Assembly: GCA_958348225.1 (NCBI GenBank)
Contig: CATVYG010000031.1
Location: forward strand, 1 to 28,513
Length of the DNA: 28,513 nt
Direction of reading: 5' to 3'
Source of the DNA: an uncultured Collinsella sp.
Lineage (GTDB): Bacteria; Actinomycetota; Coriobacteriia; Coriobacteriales; Coriobacteriaceae
This document shows, piece after piece, positions 6,479-13,358 of the stretch. Made by a program: the position numbers and the translations under genes. The notes beneath the pieces were generated by a model. It was not told where the DNA came from. It did no database searches and saw only the letters and a list, made by a program, of their open reading frames with translations. The number at the start of each line of letters is the position of its first letter. Positions within the stretch are counted from its first letter, which is position 1.

Positions 6479-7328
6479 GGATTAGTTCCTGGGCCAGGCG
6501 GACAAAGTCGGCAACATCAAGCGTTTCGGCGCGCGTGGTGGATGCGATACCGCAAGCCTCAAAGGCGGCATCGAGCACGTCCTTGGCAAAGCCGTTGGCG
6601 CTCATGGAGTTGCGAATGGTCTTGCGACGCTGAGCAAATGCAGCATCAATCACGCGGGCCACAAACTCGCGGTCGAGTCCTTCGGGCACCACGCCGTCAA
6701 CACGGTCGATACGCACGACGGCCGAGTCCACGTGCGGCGCCGGCATAAAGCAACGCGGCGGCACCTCAAAGCGACCCGTAACCTGCGCATACAGGCCGAG
6801 CTTTGTCGTGTAGCCGCCATAGGTCTTGTTGCCCGGCGTTGCGGCAATACGATCGGCAACCTCCTTTTGCACCATGACGACGGCGCGCTTGAGCGCGGGC
6901 ATCGTCTGGAAGAACTGCAGGATGATTGTCGCCGCCACGTTATAGGGCAAGTTCGCGACAAACACCGTGGGTTCACCACCGGCGGCCTGCTCAATCTGCT
7001 CCGGCGTCACTTTGAGCGCGTCGCCCATGATAAAGCGGAAGTTGGCATAGTCAGCGGCGTGAGCATCGAGCACCGGCTCGAGCTCGGGATCTGCCTCAAT
7101 CGACGTAACGCACGCCGCCTCCTGCAGCAGGGCCAACGTCAGCGTGCCGCAACCCGGGCCGACCTCGAGCACGCGCTCATCGCCCGCAAGCTCAGCGAGC
7201 TCACAGATACGTTCGATCACATGGTTGTCGATCAGGAAGTTCTGGCCCAGGCGATGCTTGGTCGCAAGGCCAAACTCCTCTAGCAGCTCCCTAGTTGCCG
7301 TGGGGTTTGCCAAAGGCGAAGTTGTCAT
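6468..7328 (-). CDS. rsmA: 16S rRNA (A1518/A1519-N6,N6) dimethyltransferase
   Basis: KsgA/RsmA dimethylates two adjacent adenines near the 3' end of 16S rRNA late in 30S assembly, using SAM. The 286-residue sequence shows HRLGQNFL at residues 25-32, the SAM motif I LEVGPGCGTLT (54-64), and the adenine-site motif NLPY (126-129). The C-terminal helical domain contains FAQRRKTIRNS. GGAGG lies 6 nt before the ATG. It is upstream of and overlapping tatD, and downstream of metG across a terminator-like hairpin. Confidence 0.96.
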   Translation of the reverse strand: MTTSPLANPTATRELLEEFGLATKHRLGQNFLIDNHVIERICELAELAGDERVLEVGPGCGTLTLALLQEAACVTSIEADPELEPVLDAHAADYANFRFIMGDALKVTPEQIEQAAGGEPTVFVANLPYNVAATIILQFFQTMPALKRAVVMVQKEVADRIAATPGNKTYGGYTTKLGLYAQVTGRFEVPPRCFMPAPHVDSAVVRIDRVDGVVPEGLDREFVARVIDAAFAQRRKTIRNSMSANGFAKDVLDAAFEACGIASTTRAETLDVADFVRLAQELIHDA

Positions 7329-7362
7329 GGTTGCCTCCTTAACATGGTGGCTGCATCGTAAA

Positions 7363-7396
7363 GCAAAAGGGCATGGACCGTTGCGGCCATGCCCTT
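7363..7396 (-). terminator. metG terminator/attenuating hairpin
   Basis: The minus-strand stem AAGGGCATGG/CCATGCCCTT has a 10-nt loop, then TTTTGC. It lies between metG and rsmA. Because rsmA begins only 38 nt later with no obvious promoter, partial read-through is likely. Confidence 0.7.
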
Positions 7397-7435
7397 ACAG
7401 CTAAACAGCAAATTGCCGATATGGCGCGCAGCGGC

Positions 7436-9037
7436 TTAGCCCAGACGCGGGAACAGCGGCTCGCCCTTCTCGACGGGCTGACCACCGGCAAGCAGGCCCC
7501 AAGCGCAAATGCCCTTGAGGTCGTCGCTCGCGGCCTCGTCCTCGCAGGACAGGCGGCGCAGGGCCTCGGCAGAAGTCTGGGGCATGAGCGGCATCAGCAG
7601 GTGAGCGGCAATGCGGATGGCCTCGAGCAGGTTGTAGATCACAAACGCCAGCTCGTCAGCCTTGGCCTCGTCCTTGGCAAGCGCCCAGGGCTCGGAGTCC
7701 TCGATGTAGTGGTTGGCGGCATGGATGAGCTCCATGACCTCGTCCTTAGCTCCACCATAATCGAGCACGTCCATCTTGGCCATGTAGCGATCGACCAGGC
7801 CATCGGCAATCTTTGCCAACGGGTTGTCGAACGCATCGAACGATGCGGGCTTGGCGGGCGCGCAACCGTCAAAGTACTTGCCGCTCATGTTGAGCGAACG
7901 CGAGATAAGGTTGCCCCAGCTGTTGGCCAGGTCGGCGTTGTAGACCTGCTCCATGCGGTCGAAGCTGATGGCGCCGTCGGTACCGGGGACGACGTCGGTC
8001 ATGAAGTAGTAGCGATAGCCCTCGACGCCCAGCATGTCGATAACGTCCTGCGGAGCGATGGCGTTGCCGCGGCTCTTGGACATCTTCTCGGCCTTGCCAG
8101 TCTCGGCATTGCGCACGGTCAGGAAGCCGTGGGCAAAGACGTGCTCGGGCAGGGCCTCGCCAATGGCCATGAGCATGGCGGGCCAAATGACGCAGTGGAA
8201 GCGGATGATGTCCTTACCCACGATGTGGAACTGCGCGGGCCAGCGATAGGCCAGCTCGGCACGCGCCTCATCGGTGTCGACACCGTAGCCGACGGCCGTC
8301 ATATAGTTGAGCAGCGCATCGAACCACACGTAGGTCACGTGACCCTCGTCAAACGGGACCTGAATGCCCCAGTCAAAGCTCGTACGGCTCACGGAAAGGT
8401 CATTAAGGCCGCCCTCGACAAAGCTGCGTACCTCATTCATACGGAACGCAGGCTCGACAAAGTCGGGGTGCTCGTCATAGAGCTTGAGCAGCTTGTCCTG
8501 GAAGGCGGAAAGCTTAAAGAAGTAGGACTCCTCCTGCACGCGCTCAAGCGGACGGTGGCAGTCGGGGCACAGGTGCTGGCCGACGCTGCCGTACTCCTCG
8601 TCGCCCTTCTGGACCTGCGTATCAGTGAAGTAGGTCTCGTCAGGCACGCAATACCAACCGTCGTAGCTGCCCTTATACAGGTAGCCGGACTCCTTCATGC
8701 GCTCCCACAGGTACTGCACAGCATGATGCTGGCGCGGCTCGGTGGTGCGGATGAAGTCGTCGTTGGAAATCTCGAGCTTGCTCCAAAGCTCCTTGAAGTG
8801 CGGGGCCTGGCTGTCGGTCCACTCCTGCGGCGTCATGTTGTGCTTGGCTGCGGCCTCGGCGACCTTCTCGCCGTGCTCGTCCATGCCGGTCAGGAACTTG
8901 ACGTTATAGCCGGCGGAGCGGCGATAGCGAGCCTGAACGTCGGCGATGATGGTGGAATAAGCCGTGCCCAGGTGCGGATCGGCGTTGACGTAGTAGATGG
9001 GCGTCGTGATAAAGAACGAAGGCTTGCTTTGATCCAT
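7436..9037 (-). CDS. metG: Methionine--tRNA ligase
   Basis: Class I synthetase that charges initiator and elongator tRNA-Met. The 533 residues include the HIGH-type motif HLGT (22-25) and KMSKS (318-322). The Zn-knuckle region has one CPDC pair (157-160) plus Cys130, fitting the single-knuckle type. It then has the alpha-helical anticodon-binding domain. It ends without the C-terminal EMAP/Trbp111-like dimerisation domain, as in many short MetRS. GGAGGA precedes the ATG by 7 nt. It follows rsmI after 69 nt. Confidence 0.96.
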   Translation of the reverse strand: MDQSKPSFFITTPIYYVNADPHLGTAYSTIIADVQARYRRSAGYNVKFLTGMDEHGEKVAEAAAKHNMTPQEWTDSQAPHFKELWSKLEISNDDFIRTTEPRQHHAVQYLWERMKESGYLYKGSYDGWYCVPDETYFTDTQVQKGDEEYGSVGQHLCPDCHRPLERVQEESYFFKLSAFQDKLLKLYDEHPDFVEPAFRMNEVRSFVEGGLNDLSVSRTSFDWGIQVPFDEGHVTYVWFDALLNYMTAVGYGVDTDEARAELAYRWPAQFHIVGKDIIRFHCVIWPAMLMAIGEALPEHVFAHGFLTVRNAETGKAEKMSKSRGNAIAPQDVIDMLGVEGYRYYFMTDVVPGTDGAISFDRMEQVYNADLANSWGNLISRSLNMSGKYFDGCAPAKPASFDAFDNPLAKIADGLVDRYMAKMDVLDYGGAKDEVMELIHAANHYIEDSEPWALAKDEAKADELAFVIYNLLEAIRIAAHLLMPLMPQTSAEALRRLSCEDEAASDDLKGICAWGLLAGGQPVEKGEPLFPRLG

Positions 9038-9106
9038 GGGGTTTGTCCTCCAGAAAAACGTTGCATACAGGGGATGATTCTAGCGCAAGGGCTGGATATC
9101 CTCCAT

Positions 9107-9985
9107 CTATTGCATATCGAGCACCATGGCATAGACATCGCGCTTGCGGCGCGAATACTTCTGAGACAGGCGCTTGGCCACCGCAGAGGCGGGCTCTCCC
9201 TCCTCGAGCGCGGCGCGGATATCCTCGCGCAGGGCCTCGTCGGGATCCGCTGCCGCTGCGCCAACTGGCACGATACCGGCCTCCTCGTCCTCGCTCGGCG
9301 GCGCGATGACCAGCGCAATCTCGCCCTTTACCTCGCCGCGAGCACGCAGCTCCTCGGCGAGCTGGGCGGCGGGCCCGCGCAAGACTTCCTCGTGCAGCTT
9401 GGTGAGCTCGCGGCAGACGGCAACCTCACGCTGGGGAAAGACCTCCACCACGGCCTCGAGCGTCGCCACGATGCGATGTGGAGACTCGTAGAAGATGAGC
9501 GCGCCGGGCACCACGGCAAGGCGCTGCAAACGGCGCACACGGTCGCCGTGCTTTCGACCCAAAAAGCCCTCGAAGAAAAAATGCTCGCAGGAAATGCCGG
9601 ACGAAACGAGCGCCGTGACGCAAGCAGAGGGCCCGGGAATAACTTCGACGGGCACATCGGCCTCACGCGCCGCCTCGACCAGCGCCTGGCCGGGATCGGA
9701 CACGCTCGGCATGCCGGCGTCCGAGGCAAAGGCGAGGGTCTCCCCCGTCAGCAGACGGTCGACCAGGCCGGCGGCGCGGCTGGCGATCACATTCTCGTCG
9801 CAACGGACAAGCGGCTTGGAAATGCCCAGGTGCATCAGCAGCTTTGACGTCACGCGCGTGTCTTCGCAGCAGATGACATCGGCAGCGGCAAAGGTCTCGC
9901 CAACGCGCGGGGACAGGTCGCCCAGGTTGCCGATGGGCGTGCCGACCACATAGAGTTTGCCCGTATGGGCGCTGTTTTGCGTCAT
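9107..9985 (-). CDS. rsmI: 16S rRNA (cytidine-1402 2'-O)-methyltransferase
   Basis: Tetrapyrrole-methylase-fold enzyme that 2'-O-methylates C1402 in the decoding centre of 16S rRNA. The 292-residue sequence opens with LYVVGTPIGNLGDLSPR, contains CCEDTRVTSKLL, FASDAGMPSVSDPG and VIPGPSACVTAL, and the later FYESPHRI; all are diagnostic of RsmI. The C-terminal helical extension (SQKYSRRKRDVYAMVL) is the usual RsmI tail. It lies 6 nt after the GH5-like gene stop, so the two are probably one transcript. Confidence 0.96.
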   Translation of the reverse strand: MTQNSAHTGKLYVVGTPIGNLGDLSPRVGETFAAADVICCEDTRVTSKLLMHLGISKPLVRCDENVIASRAAGLVDRLLTGETLAFASDAGMPSVSDPGQALVEAAREADVPVEVIPGPSACVTALVSSGISCEHFFFEGFLGRKHGDRVRRLQRLAVVPGALIFYESPHRIVATLEAVVEVFPQREVAVCRELTKLHEEVLRGPAAQLAEELRARGEVKGEIALVIAPPSEDEEAGIVPVGAAAADPDEALREDIRAALEEGEPASAVAKRLSQKYSRRKRDVYAMVLDMQ

Positions 9986-9991
9986 ATCAAC

Positions 9992-11053
9992 CTATTCAAT
10001 CATGCCGCGCTCGAGCGTACCGAGCGCCGCGCGGGCGTCCCATGCTGCAATGCGCTTCTCGGTCTTCCACGTTTGGAAGAACCAACCGGCAGCCGGCGCA
10101 AACGAAGCCAGCTGATTGGCGATAAACACGCGCTCGTAGGCATTGCGGCCCTCGGGCGTAACCGACGAGTTGGCAAAGATCGCCGCGCCCGACCATTCGC
10201 CCACCAGCACGGGGAACCCAGTCGAAATCGCTTCTTTAAGCTCGCGCTTGTTACGCGAAATCGCCGTCGTCAGCCCGCGGGGGCTCGTGATGTCGAGCGC
10301 ATGCTCGTCGCGGTAATGGTACAGGTGAAGGTCCATGTAGACGTTCTTGTACTTGGCGCCGCGCATAAAATGCTTCCACTCGCTGGGATGCCCCGACGAC
10401 GAGAAGACGACGATCTTATCCTCGGGCATATACGAACGGACGAGCTCATAGGCGTCGCGATAGAAGTTGCGCAGGTAGTGCGCCGGAATGCCATCCGTCA
10501 TGGTGAAGAGGCTCTTGCGGACACTCATCTGCGGCGTGTCCAGCAGCTCAATGCCCAGCAGGCTCTCGGCCTCGCCGTAACGCTCGGCCAAGCGCTCGAG
10601 CACGTCGAGTGCGACATGACGGCCGTTGGTGGACGAATGCCACTCGGCGACAGCCTCCGGCGTGGCGGGCGAATCGTTGGAATCGCCCTGGCCACCGGGC
10701 ACAGTTGCCAGATCAAGCAGCACGCGGATGTCGTACTTGGCAGCCCACTCAATTGCACGGTCGATGTAGTCGACAACCGAGATGTAGGACGCATCGGACT
10801 CCTGCGAGCCAAAGGCATACCAAGGCACCGGCAGGCGCACGGCGTTGAGGCCGATCTGCGCCATACGGCGAAAATCATCCTCGCTCATAAACGTCTCGTA
10901 ATGACGGCGCATGCGCTCGTTATAGGCGGCGGTGCCCATGGCCTCCTGCAGCTCGGCCGCGTTGGATGCACCGGTCGCCGCGTATAGCGACGGGGTCACC
11001 CAAGGCTCGGGAATAAACCAGCCAGAGAGATTAACGCCGAGTATCCTCTCCAT
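9992..11053 (-). CDS. GH5-like (exo-1,3-beta-glucanase-like) protein, acid/base altered
   Basis: The 353-residue TIM-barrel protein is similar to family GH5 glucan-1,3-beta-glucosidases. It starts with GVNLSGWFIPEPWVTPSLY, close to the GVN-GGW-EPWITPS opening of exo-beta-1,3-glucanases. LNAVRLPVPWYAF follows around residue 69. The nucleophile motif GEWS is present (Glu286). The normally invariant acid/base motif ELLNEP reads ELLDTP (169-174), so the catalytic Glu is replaced by Thr173. No signal peptide is seen, so it is probably cytoplasmic. The start is chosen at an ATG after AGGGGGCA; the frame stays open 474 nt upstream but only through repeat DNA. Function is uncertain: it may be a pseudoenzyme, or another residue may act. 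Confidence 0.82.
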   Translation of the reverse strand: MERILGVNLSGWFIPEPWVTPSLYAATGASNAAELQEAMGTAAYNERMRRHYETFMSEDDFRRMAQIGLNAVRLPVPWYAFGSQESDASYISVVDYIDRAIEWAAKYDIRVLLDLATVPGGQGDSNDSPATPEAVAEWHSSTNGRHVALDVLERLAERYGEAESLLGIELLDTPQMSVRKSLFTMTDGIPAHYLRNFYRDAYELVRSYMPEDKIVVFSSSGHPSEWKHFMRGAKYKNVYMDLHLYHYRDEHALDITSPRGLTTAISRNKRELKEAISTGFPVLVGEWSGAAIFANSSVTPEGRNAYERVFIANQLASFAPAAGWFFQTWKTEKRIAAWDARAALGTLERGMIE

Positions 11054-11118
11054 CACTGCCCCCTTCGGATCGTGCAGGCCGAGCCTGCATCGTATTGCAT
11101 AGGAAAAGTATCGTTTTG

Positions 11119-11155
11119 AGTATACCCGCGCGTGCGGACAGACGACCGAGCGGTC
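11119..11155 (-). promoter_or_regulatory. Possible promoter and TetR-type operator of GH5-like gene
   Basis: The minus-strand -10 TATACT (11119-11124) lies about 65 nt upstream of the start codon. Where the -35 should be is the inverted repeat GACCG-AG-CGGTC (11144-11155), of the kind bound by TetR-type repressors. The -35 itself is poor, so activation or repression at this site is speculative. Confidence 0.3.
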
Positions 11156-11246
11156 TGTAAAGTGGCGCAAAAGCGGGAGGAATGTCTGGGCGGGCGGGCC
11201 CGAGATGGCGTGCCGAGATGTACATATGTGCCGGAAGTAGGCGGCC

Positions 11247-11477
11247 GGAAAGCGCATCCCGTTTTTCGCAAAAGACTGGGATGCATTTTCCGTTCGAGGC
11301 CTCAACCGGAAAATGCATCCCGTTCTGAGCGCGGGATCTGGGACGCAGTTTCCGCCAAAGGCCGAAAAAGGAAAGCACGTCCCATTCTGACGCCGGATTC
11401 CGGGTCGCGCTTTCCCAAGCGGCCTCAAAGCGGAAAACGCATCCCACTCTGAAGCCAAATTCCGGGACGCAATTTCC
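11247..11477. repeat. Four-unit palindromic tandem array (61-62 bp period)
   Basis: Left arms (GGAAAATGCATCCC and variants) begin at 11247, 11308, 11370 and 11432. Right arms (GGGATGCATTTTCC and variants) end at 11291, 11353, 11415 and 11477. Each unit is a 14-bp stem around a 17-nt loop, and the units are separated by about 16 nt. Sequence has diverged between units while the arms stay complementary. It accounts for the spurious open frames here. Apart from it, 11156-11489 holds nothing I can identify. Confidence 0.85.
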
Positions 11478-11489
11478 GCAGAGCCCTCA

Positions 11490-11552
11490 ATAAAAGAAAA
11501 GGACCCCTTTGCAGAGGTCCTAGTCAATTCAAGGTGGCGGGGAAGGGAATCG
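11490..11552. repeat. Left direct repeat: copy of tRNA-Phe 3' end plus terminator
   Basis: This 63-bp segment is 61/63 identical to 11676-11738. It carries the tRNA-Phe terminator hairpin (11500-11521), the acceptor 3' strand and the 3' T-stem, and ends within the T-loop. Confidence 0.85.
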
Positions 11553-11675
11553 CGTCCGCGCGCCGCGCGGACGGACCGCTGCGGCGCTTACGCGCCTTGC
11601 GAGCTGCGCTGGTAAACGCTTACGCGTTTACTCAGCTCCGCGCCCTCACGGGGTTCGATTCCATGTGGGGGCTGC
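11553..11675. other. Hairpin-rich insert between tRNA-Phe direct repeats
   Basis: This 123-bp non-coding insert contains the hairpins CGTCCGCG/CGCGGACG, GGCGC-TTAC-GCGCC and GTAAACGC-TTAC-GCGTTTAC (the last inside GAGCTG/CAGCTC arms). It then ends with GGGGTTCGATTCC (11650-11662), an inverted copy of the tRNA-Phe T-arm, 13 nt before the right repeat. The layout is the same as at tRNA-Leu. Confidence 0.55.
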
Positions 11676-11678
11676 ATA

Positions 11679-11707
11679 AAAGAAAAGGACCCCTTTGCAG
11701 AGGTCCT
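11679..11707 (-). terminator. tRNA-Phe terminator
   Basis: The minus-strand stem AGGACCTCT/AGGGGTCCT has a GCAA tetraloop and the tail TTTCTTTT. It is duplicated at 11494-11521. Confidence 0.85.
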
Positions 11708-11720
11708 AAACAATTCAAGG

Positions 11721-11793
<73 letters not shown>

Positions 11794-11825
11794 ATTTGAG
11801 GTGTGCCTTGTTTCAAGGCTTGATT

Positions 11826-11853
11826 AGTATAACCAAGGACGCGTTCCGGTCAA
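11826..11853 (-). promoter_or_regulatory. tRNA-Phe promoter
   Basis: On the minus strand there is a -35 TTGACC (11848-11853), a 16-nt spacer and a -10 TATACT (11826-11831). A small GCCTTG-TTT-CAAGGC hairpin lies in the leader before the tRNA. Confidence 0.7.
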
Positions 11854-11916
11854 CCGAGAATTTTAAAAAAGTTTTTGAGCACAGCCTCGGTTCTATAAAT
11901 CGGCACGTCAGAGACA

Positions 11917-12204
11917 TCAGCCGGCAGCAAGAAGTTTTTCGCTCAGAGCCGCACGGGCAAACTCACTTGGCGTCATCCCCTCGGCAGCCGCCCGTCGACG
12001 AATGGCCTCCTTCATTCCCAGAGGAATCTTGACCGACAGCGTTGCCGTCCCCTCACCTGAGAGCGGGGGCCGTCCATGCACGATCCCACCAACGGTGTGT
12101 TCGCCATCCGGAAACTCTCCGCGCTCGTACGACTCGCACCACGCGTCAATCATTTCATCCGTTACAACCTGACCATTAGCGGCCGTATACGTCTTGCCCA
12201 TCAT
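11917..12204 (-). CDS. Antitoxin-like ribbon-helix-helix protein (BrnA-like)
   Basis: The 95-residue protein has a C-terminal CopG/Arc-type ribbon-helix-helix domain (about 53-93: the beta strand TATLSVKIPLGM, helix MKEAIRRRAAAEG, then MTPSEFARAALSEKL). The N-terminal half (TDEMIDAWCESYERGEFPDG) is acidic and could neutralise the partner. Its ATG overlaps the toxin-like gene stop by 4 nt (ATGA), and a second Met follows at once. Toxin-first order plus an RHH antitoxin is the BrnT/BrnA layout. It probably autoregulates through the palindrome upstream of the pair. Confidence 0.8.
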   Translation of the reverse strand: MMGKTYTAANGQVVTDEMIDAWCESYERGEFPDGEHTVGGIVHGRPPLSGEGTATLSVKIPLGMKEAIRRRAAAEGMTPSEFARAALSEKLLAAG

Positions 12205-12467
12205 CGACCCCTCTGCCGAGCTCGCTCGATCTCTTGCCAGAATTTCTTCTGGACTGGAGACAAGGCATGAATGATAAGCCACCCACGGACAAGCTCCATC
12301 GCGACAAGCTCCACGCTTCGTCCGTCTGAGAGCCATCCAATTGCAAGCCATCTCGGCGGCTCGTCCTCCGACTCGCGGCGAATGCACTCAGTAACCGCGG
12401 ACCAGGCACCTAGTACCTGCTTTTCCGTCAAGTGTTTTTTGGCGTTCGGATGGATCTCAACATCCAT
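12201..12467 (-). CDS. Putative toxin, BrnT-like (88 aa)
   Basis: The 88-residue protein has an N-terminal basic segment (HPNAKKHLTEKQ), then RWLAIGWLSDGRSVELVAME and LIIHALSPVQKKFWQEI, ending in an Arg-rich tail. The pattern of an R-x-x-AIG strand, a hydrophobic strand and a C-terminal helix with K/R residues resembles BrnT, a RelE-fold ribonuclease toxin. The similarity is judged by eye and is weak, so RNase activity is inferred mostly from pairing with an RHH gene. GGAGGAGAAGG precedes the ATG. It lies 58 nt after the DUF192 gene at the end of the tad operon. Confidence 0.65.
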   Translation of the reverse strand: MDVEIHPNAKKHLTEKQVLGAWSAVTECIRRESEDEPPRWLAIGWLSDGRSVELVAMELVRGWLIIHALSPVQKKFWQEIERARQRGR

Positions 12468-12493
12468 GCACCTTCTCCTCCATCTTACCCAAT

Positions 12494-12522
12494 TTCGTAT
12501 GACGAAAGTCCGCTGTCGCCAA
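12494..12522 (-). promoter_or_regulatory. Toxin-antitoxin promoter with operator palindrome
   Basis: On the minus strand there is a -35 TTGGCG (12517-12522), a 17-nt spacer and a -10 TACGAA (12494-12499). The perfect inverted repeat TTCGT-ATG-ACGAA (12494-12506) covers the -10, as expected for RHH antitoxin autoregulation. Confidence 0.5.
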
Positions 12523-12525
12523 TTC

Positions 12526-12885
12526 TTAAGCCGGCACGCGTTGGAGAGCAGGGGTCGAAACAATGATTGAAGGACGCTCTAGTACGGCCCAGGTGCCGGG
12601 GCAGGAACACATGCACCAAGGACGAACGTTTTCGTAGCGCGCGAGGATATTGCCGTCGCGATCGATGAAGGCGATGTCGATGGGATAGGCCATAAAACAC
12701 GTATGGACCGAAGAGCAGCGTGGAAACGCCATGACGAGCGGCAGGCCGTTGGCGGCAACCGGACGCCGTCCCAGCATGCCGCGCAGGCGCACGACAAACG
12801 ACTCCGCCACCACAAACTCGGCCGGCGTCCAACCCAGCCTATTGAGTGCCCGCGCGTAGACGATGTAGGACGAGACCGCGGTCAC
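12526..12885 (-). CDS. DUF192 family protein
   Basis: The 119-residue protein matches DUF192: RLRGMLGR (residues 33-40), SSVHTCFMAYPIDIAFIDRDG (58-78), then a Pro/Cys-rich stretch. The usual second Met of the HM-WM-type motif is replaced (HTCFM). Three Cys cluster at WCMCSC. The start is a GTG whose GTGA overlaps the stop of the upstream TadE-like gene, placing it last in the tad operon. DUF192 genes occur with Tad loci elsewhere but the role is unknown. The N-terminus has no clear signal peptide. Confidence 0.82.
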   Translation of the reverse strand: MTAVSSYIVYARALNRLGWTPAEFVVAESFVVRLRGMLGRRPVAANGLPLVMAFPRCSSVHTCFMAYPIDIAFIDRDGNILARYENVRPWCMCSCPGTWAVLERPSIIVSTPALQRVPA

Positions 12886-13358
12886 ATGACCACCCCCGGA
12901 CGCCATGGATCGACCGTCACCGCACGCTCGTGCGACAACGTTGTCGGCGCCCCCAGCGGGACGCCAGCGATGCTGAGAGAAGTCGGCCACGGCTCATAGT
13001 GCATGGTGCAGGTGTAGGTCCTAAACGTACCGGATAGGGAGAGCAGGCCACCATCCGATGCCTTCGCGCCTTGCTCGCTCGACACTTCGATCTGCAAGTC
13101 ATAGCCTTCCATGGCATTCAGAATTTGAGCCTGAACCGTCGCCGAGGCATCGGCAGAGCTTTCGTCGCCCTCCCCCTCCGACGCCACGGCATGCGCTAGC
13201 ACGATGTCGGGCACCACGCGGTCGAAGCGCGCGACAGCGCTGGCAAAGATCATGACGTTGTACACGATGAGTGCCAGCACCAGCAAAACGGGCGTAACCA
13301 CTGCCATCTCCACCGTCGCTTGGGCGCGCTCCTCGCGCAGACGCATGCGGATACTCAT
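12882..13358 (-). CDS. TadE-like minor pseudopilin
   Basis: The 158-residue protein has a short basic N-terminus (MSIRMRLREE), the motif A-QATVEM (Glu17 at +5 if cut after Ala12) and one membrane helix (about 16-40). An extracytoplasmic domain of about 115 residues follows. This is the TadE/TadF design: minor pilins processed by the prepilin peptidase and needed for Flp pilus assembly. Its ATG overlaps the TadG-like stop by one base (TAATG) and its stop overlaps the DUF192 start. Confidence 0.85.
   Translation of the reverse strand: MSIRMRLREERAQATVEMAVVTPVLLVLALIVYNVMIFASAVARFDRVVPDIVLAHAVASEGEGDESSADASATVQAQILNAMEGYDLQIEVSSEQGAKASDGGLLSLSGTFRTYTCTMHYEPWPTSLSIAGVPLGAPTTLSHERAVTVDPWRPGVVM

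Noticed and set aside
7373..9847. Very long open frame on the plus strand (824 codons) opposite metG and rsmI
   Set aside because: It mirrors the codon bias of the opposite genes, which are certain by homology. Its product is repetitive Val/Leu/Gly/His-rich with no domain. Similar antisense frames opposite serS, the ATPase and pyk were rejected for the same reason.
11247..11477. CRISPR array
   Set aside because: Repeats are long palindromes that have diverged, intervening segments are repeats too rather than unique spacers, and no cas gene is near.
11054..11527. N-terminal extension of the GH5-like frame by 158 codons
   Set aside because: It runs through the palindromic repeat array, giving a repetitive, low-information peptide. 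A good ribosome site and the family N-terminus support the start at 11053.
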